A DNA stretch of 64,000 nucleotides from an uncultured Ruminococcus sp. (GTDB taxonomy: Bacteria; Bacillota; Clostridia; Oscillospirales; Ruminococcaceae), in the NCBI GenBank assembly GCA_900315755.1, contig ONAI01000001.1, positions 110,698 through 174,697 of the forward strand, in the 5' to 3' direction. Positions 1-8,084 of the stretch are shown one piece after another (positions within the stretch are counted from its first letter, which is position 1; the number at the start of each line of letters is the position of its first letter). The notes under the pieces were generated by a model. That model made no database searches. It had not been told where the DNA came from and saw only the letters and a list, made by a program, of their open reading frames with translations. The position numbers and the translations under genes were made by a program.

Positions 1-551
1 CTAATGCTTTCACCTTCAATATCGCTGTCGCCAATTTCAAAGCTTATCGAACTTGGATCCATAGTTGTCATGATGAATGTTGAGAATTCTGTAACTCTCT
101 TAAACTTAACGGTAGACTTGCTGCCGTCTTCCTCATATTCCATAACGAATGTTTCACCGTCCAGCTTACCGGTTACTTCTCTGATCTCTCCGCTATCGCT
201 TGAATCATCAGCATCAGGTTCAACTTTAAGTTTTACAGTATTGTCATCCACTTTTTCCCACTTGCCGAATTCATCATCTGAATCTACACCATTCTCTTCA
301 CCGCCAACAATACCGGAAGTAATAGAAAATGTTCCGTCATCCTTGAATTCAAGCTGGAAAAGTGCAGAAACAGGTGCACCGATAAAAGGTACTTCGGTAA
401 TCGTCATACCGCCTGATGTCATTTCAGTACACTCCCACTTGCCTTTTAAATCCGAACCGCCAGAGGACTTGCTGTCTTTGTCCTTACCGCAGCCCGCAAA
501 GCTTGTAGCCATGAGTGAAGCAGCTGCTAATGTACATAATAATTTTTTCAT
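1..551 (-). CDS. Putative lipoprotein, C-terminus cut by window edge
   Basis: The start is an ATG at 551 preceded by AGGAGAGG. The N-terminus (MKKLLCTLAAASLMATSFAG then C) is a type II signal peptide whose lipobox Cys lies at about residue 21, so the product is probably a lipid-anchored surface protein. A Gly/Ser/Lys-rich spacer follows, then a region with 'GKWE' and Asp/Glu-rich stretches resembling the lipocalin-like beta-barrel lipoproteins common in Clostridia. The frame stays open to the left edge, so about 183 residues are visible and the end is missing. Function unknown; the family resemblance is a weak impression. Confidence 0.8.
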   Translation of the reverse strand, partial: MKKLLCTLAAASLMATSFAGCGKDKDSKSSGGSDLKGKWECTEMTSGGMTITEVPFIGAPVSALFQLEFKDDGTFSITSGIVGGEENGVDSDDEFGKWEKVDDNTVKLKVEPDADDSSDSGEIREVTGKLDGETFVMEYEEDGSKSTVKFKRVTEFSTFIMTTMDPSSISFEIGDSDIEGESI

Positions 552-731
552 AATAACCTCTCCTGTTTATATTGGATGTAAATTTCTTTTTTACATTATA
601 TCATATATTCTGAGCTTTGTAAAGAAGATTTTTTCGGAGTTTCCAGCACCGATCCATACCGTCATTTTGTCCCTTCACCGCTTCGACTGCATATCTTTTT
701 TGTGCATTACGACTTTTTTCACCTTTCTCTA

Positions 732-760
732 TTGACATCCATCTGCGTTTGTGATATAAT
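732..760 (+). promoter_or_regulatory. Promoter of the tRNA cluster
   Basis: TTGACA (732-737) and TATAAT (755-760) are separated by 17 bp and lie about 20 bp before the tRNA-Gly. This is a consensus sigma-A promoter, as expected for stable RNA. Confidence 0.85.
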
Positions 761-780
761 ATTTTCTGTTGAAACGATAT

Positions 781-854
<74 letters not shown>

Positions 855-885
855 TACAGCAGCTTAGGCTGCTCATTTTATCTAT

Positions 886-962
886 GCGCCTTTAACTCAG
901 CTGGATAGAGTAACTGCCTTCTAAGCAGTAAGCCGCTGGTTCGAATCCAGCAAGGCGCGCCA
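886..962 (+). tRNA. tRNA-Arg(TCT)
   Basis: Acceptor stem GCGCCTT/AAGGCGC, anticodon loop CTTCTAA, T-loop TTCGAAT, encoded CCA. Confidence 0.95.
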
Positions 963-983
963 ATTTTTTCTTATAATACTTAT

Positions 984-1061
984 GGTGGGTGTAGCTTAGC
1001 TGGTTAAAGCGTCGGATTGTGGTCCCGAAGACCGTGGGTTCGAATCCCATCTCCCACCCCA
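984..1061 (+). tRNA. tRNA-His(GTG), likely element integration target
   Basis: The extra 5' G (G-1) typical of tRNA-His is at 984, anticodon loop TTGTGGT gives GTG, and CCA is encoded at 1059-1061. The acceptor stem has one T-T mismatch. The 3' half from the anticodon loop onward (1017-1061) recurs exactly at 14717-14761, the signature left when a tyrosine-recombinase element integrates into a tRNA gene. Confidence 0.95.
1017..1061 (+). repeat. Left copy of 45-bp att-like direct repeat (tRNA-His 3' half)
   Basis: Identical to 14717-14761, exactly 13,700 bp away. The identity begins in the anticodon loop and ends with the CCA. Integrase debris lies nearby at 2462-2607 and 16681-17070. Confidence 0.85.
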
Positions 1062-1068
1062 GAAGAAT

Positions 1069-1101
1069 AGGCACTTTCGAGAAATCGAAGGTGCCTTTTT
1101 C
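1069..1101 (+). terminator. Rho-independent terminator after the tRNA cluster
   Basis: Hairpin with arms GGCACTTTCGA/TCGAAGGTGCC (one G-T pair) and a GAAA loop, followed by TTTTT. A near copy follows the second tRNA-His fragment at about 14863-14898, so the duplication extends beyond the tRNA itself. Confidence 0.8.
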
Positions 1102-1189
1102 GTTGATTTTCTAAGATCTTTTCTAATATGAGAATTTTCTAATATAACTGAGCTGTATTTCACATAACGAAAAAAGAACATAACAGTGC

Positions 1190-1257
1190 TTTCTGTTGTC
1201 GGGAAAAATCTACATTTGCATATGAATATGTCCCTGCGACTTCGGGGACTTTCTGTA
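1190..1257. repeat. Integration-module repeat, left copy
   Basis: About 68 bp (core CTACATTTGCATATGAATAT) recurs at 17081-17147 with a few differences. Each copy ends with a small hairpin (CCC..GGGG). The right copy borders the truncated integrase, so this is probably part of an integration module. Confidence 0.75.
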
Positions 1258-1305
1258 CGAAGAGAAGGATAAGTAATTATTCCTTTAAAAATTTTTCAAA
1301 TCCTA

Positions 1306-1336
1306 TTGACTCTGACGTAACGTCATAGTTTATAAT
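1306..1336 (+). promoter_or_regulatory. MerR-type promoter: 19-bp spacer filled by a palindrome
   Basis: TTGACT (1306-1311) and TATAAT (1331-1336) are 19 bp apart, too far for normal recognition. A 13-bp palindrome TGACGTAACGTCA (1313-1325) sits in the spacer. MerR-family activators bind such operators and twist the DNA to realign the -35 and -10. It directly precedes the MerR gene, implying autoregulation. Confidence 0.8.
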
Positions 1337-1360
1337 AATGATCACAGGAGGTAAGATGCT

Positions 1361-2101
1361 ATGAGATATCAGATAAAGGAATTTGCCAGACTCACTGATG
1401 TAAGTGTGCGCACACTTCATTACTATGATGAAACAGGATTGCTGAAGCCGGCTTTTGTTGACGAACAGAACGGTTACAGATATTATGACGAAGACAGTCT
1501 TGCGAGAATGCAGGAGATACTGTTTTACCGTGAGCTTGACTTTTCACTGAAGGATATTTTAAAGATCCTGTCATCTCCTGACTATGACAGAAAAAAAGCA
1601 CTTGAGGCGCAGAAAGATCTTATGATCCTAAAAAAGAACAGGATCGAAAAGCTTATCTCGTCTCTCGATGATGCGGTGAAAGGAGTTAAAATCAATATGA
1701 AAGTATTTGATAACAGTGAATTTAAAAATAAGCGTGAGGAATACGCACGCGAAGCAAAAGAAAAATGGGGTAATACTGTTGCTTACAGTGAATTCGAGAA
1801 GAAGACAGGATCATTTTCTGCGGATGATCATAAATCTCTGGCAGCCGGTATTGATGGCATTATGGCTGAATTTGCAGAATGCATGAAAAACGGATTCACT
1901 CCGAACAGCAATGAAGCGGTGAATCTTGTAAGGAAACTTCAGAGTTATATTACCGAAACAAGTTATACCTGTACAGATGAGATCCTTGCTGGACTTGGTA
2001 AAATGTATACCGGTGATGAACGCTTCAGAAAAAACATCGACAGGCATGGAGATGGAACAGCACAGTTTATTTCTGATGCGATAGAAAAGTATTGCGTCTG
2101 A
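1361..2101 (+). CDS. MerR-family activator, TipA-like
   Basis: 246 residues. Residues 1-70 form the MerR winged helix-turn-helix (YQIKEFARLTDVSVRTLHYYDE, split here as YQIKEFARLTDVSV then RTLHYYDE). A long coiled coil follows at about 75-110. The C-terminal ~140 residues match the TipAS drug-binding domain pattern, which senses ligands in TipA, Mta and SkgA. Start ATG has AGGAGG 8 bp upstream. The gene stands alone, so its target is probably itself or a distant efflux or stress gene. Ligand unknown. It lies just inside the left end of the att-bounded segment. Confidence 0.88.
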   Translation: MRYQIKEFARLTDVSVRTLHYYDETGLLKPAFVDEQNGYRYYDEDSLARMQEILFYRELDFSLKDILKILSSPDYDRKKALEAQKDLMILKKNRIEKLISSLDDAVKGVKINMKVFDNSEFKNKREEYAREAKEKWGNTVAYSEFEKKTGSFSADDHKSLAAGIDGIMAEFAECMKNGFTPNSNEAVNLVRKLQSYITETSYTCTDEILAGLGKMYTGDERFRKNIDRHGDGTAQFISDAIEKYCV

Positions 2102-2205
2102 TCTGATTGATATTTATAGTGAAAGCAAAATTCTTTTTTGCGTTCACTATAGATAGTGTTTCTGATTTTTTTGGAGATTTGATTTCAGATATGTGGAAAT
2201 AAAGA

Positions 2206-2237
2206 AAAAGGACTGAGAAATCAGTCCTTTTCTATAT
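2206..2237. terminator. Terminator-like hairpin
   Basis: AAAAAGGACTGA/TCAGTCCTTTTT-type inverted repeat about 105 bp beyond the MerR stop. Stretch 2102-2460 otherwise shows no gene. Confidence 0.6.
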
Positions 2238-2461
2238 ATTATGGATCGCAGTTTTGGAAACTTATCAGTTTCTTCAAGATTATTATGAAGGCTCAAATAT
2301 GTATATTCATTGCGATGGGATAATGATGTTACAGAGAGCAAAACGCAAAAACATATACCATTTGCGCTTTTTACGCTGTTGTATCACCAACAAACGCAAA
2401 TGTCAACAGATTTGAGTTTAATGAAGCAGGCACTCCCTAATTAGGAACGCCTGCTCTTCGT

Positions 2462-2607
2462 TTATCCTTCATTGCTGTCGCCGAACAGATTTGTGAAGCA
2501 GCTTGTGATATAGTCCATTTCAGTCTTTTTATCCGAATCATCGGTATGGCTGTACACGTTAAAAGTTGTGAGGAAGTCGCTGTGACCTGCGTAATCCTGT
2601 ACCTGCT
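2462..2607 (-). pseudogene. Tyrosine integrase C-terminal fragment (47 codons)
   Basis: Reads VQDYAGHSDFLTTFNVYSHT and continues to a stop at 2462. It holds the catalytic-box GH and the Tyr nucleophile, and is nearly identical to the end of the longer remnant at 16681-17070. The N-terminal ~85% is gone: the sequence switches abruptly at 2607/2608 to LRR-coding DNA on the other strand. A terminator hairpin (GCAGGC...GCCTGC, about 2424-2452) follows it, as at the other copy. Clearly non-functional. Confidence 0.85.
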
Positions 2608-3291
2608 TTAGGTGATGGTACGTTCAAATATTGTTCAAAGCTTACATCAATAACGATTCCGGATAGCGTTGAAAGCATAGGCAACTTCGTGTTTCTTGGC
2701 TGCAATAAACTGAAATCTATAACGATCCCAGACAGTATTACAAGTATTGGCGAGGGACTGATCCGTGGCTGGGGGCTGTCTCAGGTCGATGTAGATGTGA
2801 TAGATGCAGCGCAAACTGTCACTCCGCTGACGGCAATACAGAACATCTACTCAATGGTAGAGCGTGACAATGAGAAGAGCATTATCCCTTACTGTATGGA
2901 GAATAACATCGGATTTGTGCCGTTTTCTCCTATCGCAAGCGGTCTGCTTTCGGGAAAGATCACGCCCCAAACGCAGTTTGAACGCAATGACGATGTACGA
3001 AATTGGGTGCCGCAGTTATCCCGTCGAAATATCGAGGGTAATATGCCGATCGTGGAGATGCTCAGAGAGTTTGCAGACAGGAAAAACGCTACTCCTGCAC
3101 AGATCTCACTTGCTTGGATGCTCCACAAATATCCGAATGTTGTTCCGATACCAGGTTCAAAGAACAAGGAGCGTATCATTGAGAATCTGACTGCCTCACA
3201 GGTTGAGCTGACGGATGATGAATTCACCGCACTTGAAACCGAACTGAACAAGTGCAAGGTTTACGGTCACAGAGGGCTTGGCGGTTTTTAA
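2608..3291 (+). pseudogene. Chimeric relic: BspA-type LRR fused to aldo-keto reductase C-terminus
   Basis: From 2608 to about 2757 the frame encodes two LRR_5 repeats (SITIPDSVESIG..., SITIPDSITSIG...) typical of BspA-like surface proteins. At about 2760 it changes without frame loss into the last ~175 residues of an aldo/keto reductase (FVPFSPIASGLLSGK, PAQISLAWMLHKYP, VPIPGSKN). The reductase lacks its N-terminal half, including the catalytic Asp/Tyr/Lys, so it cannot be active. The first ATG (2689) has no Shine-Dalgarno. Best read as three broken genes joined by deletion or recombination. Confidence 0.85.
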
Positions 3292-3307
3292 ATCATTATC
3301 ACAAGAC

Positions 3308-3344
3308 AAAAAAGTCCTCACAGCCGAAACTGTGAAGACTCTGT
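3308..3344 (-). terminator. Terminator of the ohrR operon; repeat-family hairpin
   Basis: GTCCTCACAG/CTGTGAAGAC hairpin followed on the minus strand by TTTTTT, 43 bp past the Pr6Pr stop. Nearly the same ~50-bp sequence occurs at 6296 and 14327. Confidence 0.8.
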
Positions 3345-3387
3345 TGTTTTATTCAGATAGAAATCTTATCTTTCTTCATAAAGACTA

Positions 3388-4080
3388 TTAAGACGAATTC
3401 CGATTCTTAAACCTTTTCAGTATATCTACTATTTTCAGATACAGATATCCGACTATCAGCAGTACTACAAAAAGGGAAATTATCCACCACGCACAGCCCA
3501 TGAACGGCAGCTCGTCGGTGAAGCCGAATGCTCCGGCAGAACTTCCCCAGTTGAGGAAGAAGTACGGATAATTATAACCTTCCGCAAACTGCCAGTTTTC
3601 GACATATCCAATGCCAGCGTAGACAGCATACAGAATTGGCGGAACTATCACCCAGAACGTGTTACTCTTCTTGATATTGCTGCTGACTCCGACTACAAAA
3701 AAGTCAATTATCGCAGCGACAGGAACGACAACGTGAGTCAGTATGTTTTGCAGATTCCACGCCGCATTCCCAAGTGTTGGAGCCAATACAAAACAGAAGA
3801 CTGCTCCCGTAAGGGTGATTGAAACTGTTCCTACGAATTTTATTACCCACCACAGGTCACTGACGGATTTGTTCCTGAACAGTCCTTTCAGACCTGCCGC
3901 ACATATTATGGCGATGGCAATATTGGACTGTATCGTGAAGTACATGAAAACACGGCTGCCGCCCATAAAAGAATGCCGTCCTGCATAAGCACTCAGAAAA
4001 GTACCAAGTATCGCTGAAAAGATCACTACAATTTTCAGAACACATGAGACTGCCTTTTGTTTCGGCGTAAACGTATTCAT
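3388..4080 (-). CDS. Pr6Pr-family integral membrane protein
   Basis: 230 residues with about six hydrophobic segments (near 12-30, 44-62, 78-100, 113-132, 142-158, 198-218) and a basic C-terminus. The arrangement, with TIQSNI and WNLQNILTHVVVP motifs, matches the Pr6Pr membrane family (FAR-17a/AIG1-like), whose biochemical role is not established. Last gene of the OhrR-controlled operon, 13 bp after the radical SAM gene, so probably induced by peroxide stress. Membrane location is certain from the sequence; function is not. Confidence 0.8.
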   Translation of the reverse strand: MNTFTPKQKAVSCVLKIVVIFSAILGTFLSAYAGRHSFMGGSRVFMYFTIQSNIAIAIICAAGLKGLFRNKSVSDLWWVIKFVGTVSITLTGAVFCFVLAPTLGNAAWNLQNILTHVVVPVAAIIDFFVVGVSSNIKKSNTFWVIVPPILYAVYAGIGYVENWQFAEGYNYPYFFLNWGSSAGAFGFTDELPFMGCAWWIISLFVVLLIVGYLYLKIVDILKRFKNRNSS

Positions 4081-4093
4081 AGTTTCACTTCCT

Positions 4094-5185
4094 TCAGAGC
4101 TTTAAAAGTGACTCGACCTGTGCTTTCTTTTCGTACAGAACACAGCCTCCGTCGTGATCGTCAAGCAGGATATCGCTACTCCTGAGAGCAGTAAACAGCG
4201 GAGAATGCAAAGCCTCACGAAGTGATGTATCCTTCACATTGATATCAGAATACGGCGAGAACGGACAGGGCTCAGCTCCGCCATGAGAATTGATGTGAAA
4301 GAAACCTCGACCAGCTGCAACACAGCCTCCCGAACTTTTTTCATCTCCCGGGAATGAGATATAAACCATTTCGGGACGTTTCTCACGCAGATGCTGTATC
4401 TTGTTCATCAGGTACTCTCTCTGTATGTCGCCGGGAGCAAGCTTGCGGCTTTCATCGGTTACAGGAACATACTCCACAAATATGACCGCTTTGCAGCCTT
4501 TTTCAGAAAGACTGGCTAAAAAAGCATCAGAGGTCACTTCTTTATAGTTATGCGTTGTAACAGTAACAGATGCTCCGAAAACAAGTCCGCGTTTTCTGAA
4601 CTCGTCCATATTGGAGATAAGTTTATCATAAATTCCGGAGCCGCGCCGTGAATCGGTCTGCTCACGGTTGCCTTCAATGCTCATGACAGGGATAAGGTTG
4701 CGGCATTTATCGAAAAGCTCTAAATAGCGTTCGTCTATGAAAGTACCGTTAGTAAATATCGGAAAGAGTATATTCTGCTTCTGACCTGCAGCTTCGATGA
4801 TATCCCGCCGGAGCATAGGTTCACCGCCTGCGAGAAGGATAAAGCTGATGCCCATTTCGTCCGCCTCATCGAATATCCTCAGCCATTCCGCGTCTGTGAG
4901 CTGTTTCACAGGCTCGGAATCAACAGTAGCATGATTGCAACGCGAATAACAGCCTGCACAATGAAGATTACACTTACTTGTTATACTTGCAATGAGGAAA
5001 GGCGGGATATGCTCGCCGTTATCTTCGGCTTTCCTGCGGCGTTTGGAGGCAACTCGGCTCGCTGCTGCAAATTTCAGCATAAAAGCACTTTCCCTTGGAT
5101 TTTTCAGCGTTGCCCTGACAGCTTCGCCTACTATCCGCTCAACACCCTTTGTCAGATATTCCTGAAGGTCAAATTTTTCGTTCAT
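4094..5185 (-). CDS. Radical SAM protein with C-terminal auxiliary Cys region
   Basis: 363 residues. The CxxxCxxC motif binding the SAM [4Fe-4S] cluster is C72-C76-C79 (CNLHCAGC), followed by LAGGEP-type SAM-binding sequence. Cys residues near the C-terminus (GGCVAAGRGF, AEPCPFSPYS, GGCVLYE) suggest a SPASM-like auxiliary cluster. An in-frame extension reaches 5278, but it would lie inside the gpx gene; ATG 5185 with GGGTGAG upstream, 4 bp after the gpx stop, fits better. The substrate is unknown. Its place between a peroxidase and a membrane protein under OhrR control suggests a repair or redox-related role, by inference only. Confidence 0.85.
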   Translation of the reverse strand: MNEKFDLQEYLTKGVERIVGEAVRATLKNPRESAFMLKFAAASRVASKRRRKAEDNGEHIPPFLIASITSKCNLHCAGCYSRCNHATVDSEPVKQLTDAEWLRIFDEADEMGISFILLAGGEPMLRRDIIEAAGQKQNILFPIFTNGTFIDERYLELFDKCRNLIPVMSIEGNREQTDSRRGSGIYDKLISNMDEFRKRGLVFGASVTVTTHNYKEVTSDAFLASLSEKGCKAVIFVEYVPVTDESRKLAPGDIQREYLMNKIQHLREKRPEMVYISFPGDEKSSGGCVAAGRGFFHINSHGGAEPCPFSPYSDINVKDTSLREALHSPLFTALRSSDILLDDHDGGCVLYEKKAQVESLLKL

Positions 5186-5189
5186 AGTC

Positions 5190-5738
5190 TCACCCAAGAA
5201 ATTCTTCAACAACCTTACGCACCTCTGCCATATCAGTTGTAGGCTCAAAGCGTGCGATAACCTTACCTGTTCTGTCAACTAGGAATTTTGTAAAGTTCCA
5301 CTTGATATACGCTTTATCTCCGAACTTCTTATTATTCATATCAGCAAACTTATTTAGCATTGCATTCTTAATCCCCTTGCCAAAGCCAGCAAATGGCTTT
5401 TCCGTGGCAAGATAGGCGAAAAGCGGATTCGCGCTGTCGCCGTTAACATCTATCTTTGCGAACTGAGGGAACTCCGTACCGAATTTAAGCTTGCAGAACT
5501 GATGTATCTCATCCTCGCTGCCGGGAGCCTGATTTGCGAACTGATTGCAAGGAAAATCGAGTATCTCGAAGCCTTTGTCTCGTAATTCCTTGTACATAGT
5601 TTCAAGCGGCTCATAATGCGGAGTAAAGCCGCATCCCGTAGCTGTATTCACTATAAGCAGCACCTTGCCCTCGTACTCGCTGAGACTTACGTCGTTGCCT
5701 GCACGGTCTTTCACCATAAAATCGTACACTGTTTTCAT
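5190..5738 (-). CDS. gpx: Glutathione peroxidase family (Cys-type)
   Basis: 182 residues, full length for bacterial GPx. The peroxidatic Cys is C36 (NTATGCGFTP), with the FPCNQF motif at 62-67 and the KWNFTKF motif at about 145-151, supplying the Gln/Trp/Asn of the catalytic tetrad. Such Cys-GPx proteins reduce hydroperoxides, usually with thioredoxin, sometimes with small thiols. It is 14 bp downstream of ohrR, so regulation by organic peroxide is very likely. The window also encodes glutamate-cysteine ligases (9131-11606), which could provide a low-molecular thiol; whether this GPx uses it is open. Confidence 0.93.
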   Translation of the reverse strand: MKTVYDFMVKDRAGNDVSLSEYEGKVLLIVNTATGCGFTPHYEPLETMYKELRDKGFEILDFPCNQFANQAPGSEDEIHQFCKLKFGTEFPQFAKIDVNGDSANPLFAYLATEKPFAGFGKGIKNAMLNKFADMNNKKFGDKAYIKWNFTKFLVDRTGKVIARFEPTTDMAEVRKVVEEFLG

Positions 5739-5752
5739 ACTTCATGCTCCTT

Positions 5753-6193
5753 TCAGATATCATGTTCTTCCAATAATTCATACAGCAGCGAATAGAGCTG
5801 CTTTGCCTTTTCGGGACTGAGTTTTACGCACTTTCCAACCTTCACAGGGATATCCTTTGCCTGTTCCTGCAAGGCTCTGCCCTGTTCGGTCAGATAAATG
5901 AGGACTGAACGTTCGTCATCTTTGCTGTGATTTCTTTCGAGATAGCCGAGAGTACTCATCTTTTTAAGAAGGGGCGAAACCGTGCCGTTGTCAAGCATGA
6001 GTTTTTTGCATATGTCTCCGACAGTAACGCCGTCCTTCTCCCACAGAACAAGCATCACTATATACTGTGTATAGGTCAGTTTCAACTCTTTAAGATACGG
6101 CGTATATAAGCCAGTTACAGTTCTTGCCGCAGCATACAGCGGAAAACAGAGTTGGTTTTCAATCTTCATAGCTTCCTTGTAGTTGTATTCCAT
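5753..6193 (-). CDS. ohrR: MarR-family peroxide sensor, OhrR-type
   Basis: 146 residues. The segment ENQLCFPLYAAAR carries Cys16 in the exact context of the redox-sensing Cys of one-Cys OhrR repressors, followed by the LTYTQYIVMLVLWE helix typical of the subfamily and the winged helix (GTVSPLLKKMSTLGYLER). Oxidation of this Cys by organic hydroperoxide releases OhrR from DNA. Start ATG has GAGGAGG upstream. It is first in an operon with gpx, a radical SAM gene and a Pr6Pr gene, and its own promoter contains a matching operator (6222-6234), so it should repress the whole unit. Confidence 0.92.
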   Translation of the reverse strand: MEYNYKEAMKIENQLCFPLYAAARTVTGLYTPYLKELKLTYTQYIVMLVLWEKDGVTVGDICKKLMLDNGTVSPLLKKMSTLGYLERNHSKDDERSVLIYLTEQGRALQEQAKDIPVKVGKCVKLSPEKAKQLYSLLYELLEEHDI

Positions 6194-6221
6194 TGTTCTG
6201 CCTCCTCAATTTATGTTGTTC

Positions 6222-6258
6222 ACAATTATATTGTATCAAATATAAATCCGTTTGTCAA
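6222..6258 (-). promoter_or_regulatory. ohrR operon promoter overlapped by OhrR-like operator
   Basis: On the minus strand: TTGACA (6253-6258), 17 bp, TACAAT (6230-6235). The inverted repeat ACAAT-TAT-ATTGT (6222-6234) covers the -10 box and resembles the known OhrR site TACAATTAAATTGTA. A repressor bound here would block polymerase. Confidence 0.85.
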
Positions 6259-6295
6259 GTACCCTTGCTTTATTTTTGATATTTAACTTCAGACC

Positions 6296-6500
6296 AAAAA
6301 GTCCTCACAGCCGAAACTGTGAGGACTCTGTTGTTTTATTCAGATAAACACATTGACGTGAAAATCACGCCAGCTTAGTATCCTACGCTTTGTGGACTTC
6401 GCGTAAAGGTATTCCTTAGCGTCGTCCAGATCCAGCGTAAAATAGCCAATCTGAGTATATTGGGGAATTACTTTCCTTCGTTGATTGCAGCCTGTACTGT
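6296..6500. repeat. ~200-bp repeat, copy 1 (pairs with 14327-14525)
   Basis: Begins with the GTCCTCACAG hairpin, then a stretch that on the minus strand would read YTQIGYFTLDLDDAKEYLYA, followed by KSTKRRILSWRD. The same stretch is at 14327-14525 with about 90% identity by eye. The rest of 6500-6689 shows no gene. These appear to be ends of a lost or degraded mobile element; the encoded module is not one I can name. Confidence 0.75.
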
Positions 6501-6689
6501 AGATAGGGAGCAGTGAAACTCAAATCAAAAAATAGCTATTTTTCGCCACAAACTCGATATAGAAAAAGTCCTCTACTTGCCGCGGTCATAATAGCTTACA
6601 ACAAAAAGCGTATCGAATACTTTATGTGCTATCTGAAAGATTTCATTTCATGATCAATTCTATTTCACTTGAATAAAATCAAAACCTGA

Positions 6690-7877
6690 TCATACTTTCA
6701 CTTTTGTCTGAAGTGCCTTTTTCAGTGCTGACACTTTATTTGTTCTCTCCCATGAGAAGTTAGTATCAGGTCTGCCGAAGTGACCGTAAGCGGCTGTCTC
6801 GGCAAATACAGGCTTTCTGAGCTCCAGTTCTCTGATTATCCCCCTTGGAGTGAAGTCGAATACCTCTGAAACTGCCGCTTGAATCTCCTCATCGGGAAGT
6901 ACGCCAGTACCGAATGTATTGACGTATATGGACACAGGAGCAGCTACACCGATAGCATATGCAAGCTGGATCTCGGCACGTTCTGCAAGTCCTGCTGCAA
7001 CAATATTCTTTGCAGCCCATCTTGCCGCATAGGCAGCGCTTCTGTCAACCTTTGTGGAGTCCTTGCCGCTGAAAGCTCCGCCGCCGTGATGTGCAGCTCC
7101 GCCGTAGGTGTCAACGATTATCTTTCTGCCTGTAAGACCGCTGTCGCCAACTGGTCCGCCGATAACAAATCTGCCGGTAGGATTTACAAGAACGCGTACT
7201 TCGTCATCGAGCCATTCCTCCGGGATTATTGGCTTTATTACGTTTTCAATAAGATCAACACGAAGCTGTTCCTGTGTTACATTTTCATCATGCTGAGTAG
7301 AAATGAGTACAGTATCTATTCCTACAGCCTTGCCGTCCTCATAGATAACGGATACCTGAGTTTTTCCGTCGGGACGGAGATATTTAAGTGTACCGTTCTT
7401 GCGGACTTCGGTTAGTCTGTATGCAAGTCTGTGTGCCAGTGAGATAGGCAGCGGCAGCAGCTCCTCAGTCTCATTTACAGCATATCCGAAGATGATACCC
7501 TGATCGCCTGCGCCTATCTCGTCGCCGTGCTCATCTCTTACTTCAAGAGCCGAATCAACGCCCTGCGCGATATCGGGAGACTGCCTGTCGAGGAGGTTGA
7601 TTATCTCGGCGGTATGACCGTCAAAGCCAAGATTGGCGTGGTCGTAGCCTATATTATTGATGACATAGCGGACTACCTTTTCTGTATCTATCTCGGCAGA
7701 GGAACTTATCTCACCTGCGAGGATAACGGTATTGTTTTTAAGGACGGTCTCGGCTGCAACTCTTGCATTGGGATCCTTTTCAAGGTATGCGTCGAGGATA
7801 GCGTCTGAGATCTTGTCTGCCACCTTATCTGGATGGCCCTCTGTAACTGATTCTGATGTAAAAATATACTTGCTCAT
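6690..7877 (-). CDS. metK: S-adenosylmethionine synthetase
   Basis: 395 residues, normal length. Makes SAM from Met and ATP. Visible signatures are GHPDK (14-18), the ATP-binding GAGDQG motif (about 121) and the Gly-rich GGGAFSGKD loop (about 264). Start ATG 7877 has AAGGAG upstream. No SAM riboswitch is recognisable before it; instead the leader holds a 26-codon ORF with four consecutive Cys codons and a terminator (7909-7943), implying transcription attenuation. SAM feeds the radical SAM enzymes here. Being a housekeeping gene inside an att-bounded segment is unusual. Confidence 0.97.
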   Translation of the reverse strand: MSKYIFTSESVTEGHPDKVADKISDAILDAYLEKDPNARVAAETVLKNNTVILAGEISSSAEIDTEKVVRYVINNIGYDHANLGFDGHTAEIINLLDRQSPDIAQGVDSALEVRDEHGDEIGAGDQGIIFGYAVNETEELLPLPISLAHRLAYRLTEVRKNGTLKYLRPDGKTQVSVIYEDGKAVGIDTVLISTQHDENVTQEQLRVDLIENVIKPIIPEEWLDDEVRVLVNPTGRFVIGGPVGDSGLTGRKIIVDTYGGAAHHGGGAFSGKDSTKVDRSAAYAARWAAKNIVAAGLAERAEIQLAYAIGVAAPVSIYVNTFGTGVLPDEEIQAAVSEVFDFTPRGIIRELELRKPVFAETAAYGHFGRPDTNFSWERTNKVSALKKALQTKVKV

Positions 7878-7908
7878 AATAAATTCTCCTTAAATTTGAT
7901 TTTAGACA

Positions 7909-7943
7909 TAAAAAAGGGAAATGCAGAACCTTGCATTTCCCTT
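7909..7943 (-). terminator. Attenuator-type terminator before metK
   Basis: Minus strand AAGGGAAATGCA / TGCATTTCCCTT, 6-nt loop, then TTTTTT, ending about 32 bp before the metK start. The upstream RNA segment TGCAGAA can pair with TTCTGCA at the terminator loop and 3' arm, and is itself pairable with CTGC just before it, so alternative structures exist. Confidence 0.85.
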
Positions 7944-7972
7944 GATCTTTATTTCTGCACGCGAAGGCGCAG

Positions 7973-8053
7973 TCAGATAGCGAAAGTGCTGTTTCTCCGA
8001 CAAATGATTATTCTATTGCTAAGCGAGAAACAACAGCAACATATCTTTTTCAT
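7973..8053 (-). CDS. Cys-rich leader peptide of metK (26 aa)
   Basis: ATG 8053 is preceded by AAAGGAG at 10-nt spacing and a promoter. The peptide begins MKKICCCCFSL: four consecutive Cys codons (TGT TGC TGT TGT), with one more Cys at position 18, and ends at TGA 7973. The Cys codons are in the 5' arm of an RNA helix (TGCTGTTGTTTCTC pairs with GAGAAACAGCA within the same ORF). This is the layout of a leader peptide that senses charged tRNA-Cys: ribosome stalling would block the first helix. Sensing is inferred; the ORF, codons, helix and terminator are seen directly. Confidence 0.75.
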   Translation of the reverse strand: MKKICCCCFSLSNRIIICRRNSTFAI

Positions 8054-8084
8054 CGAGAAACAACTCCTTTCCTGTTATGATTAT

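Noticed and set aside
4..735. Long open frame on the plus strand opposite the lipoprotein
   Set aside because: Ser/Pro-rich antisense of a real lipoprotein gene with RBS and signal peptide on the minus strand; no RBS, and it overruns into the tRNA promoter area.
2689..3291. Functional aldo-keto reductase
   Set aside because: The N-terminal half with catalytic residues is missing and replaced by LRR sequence.
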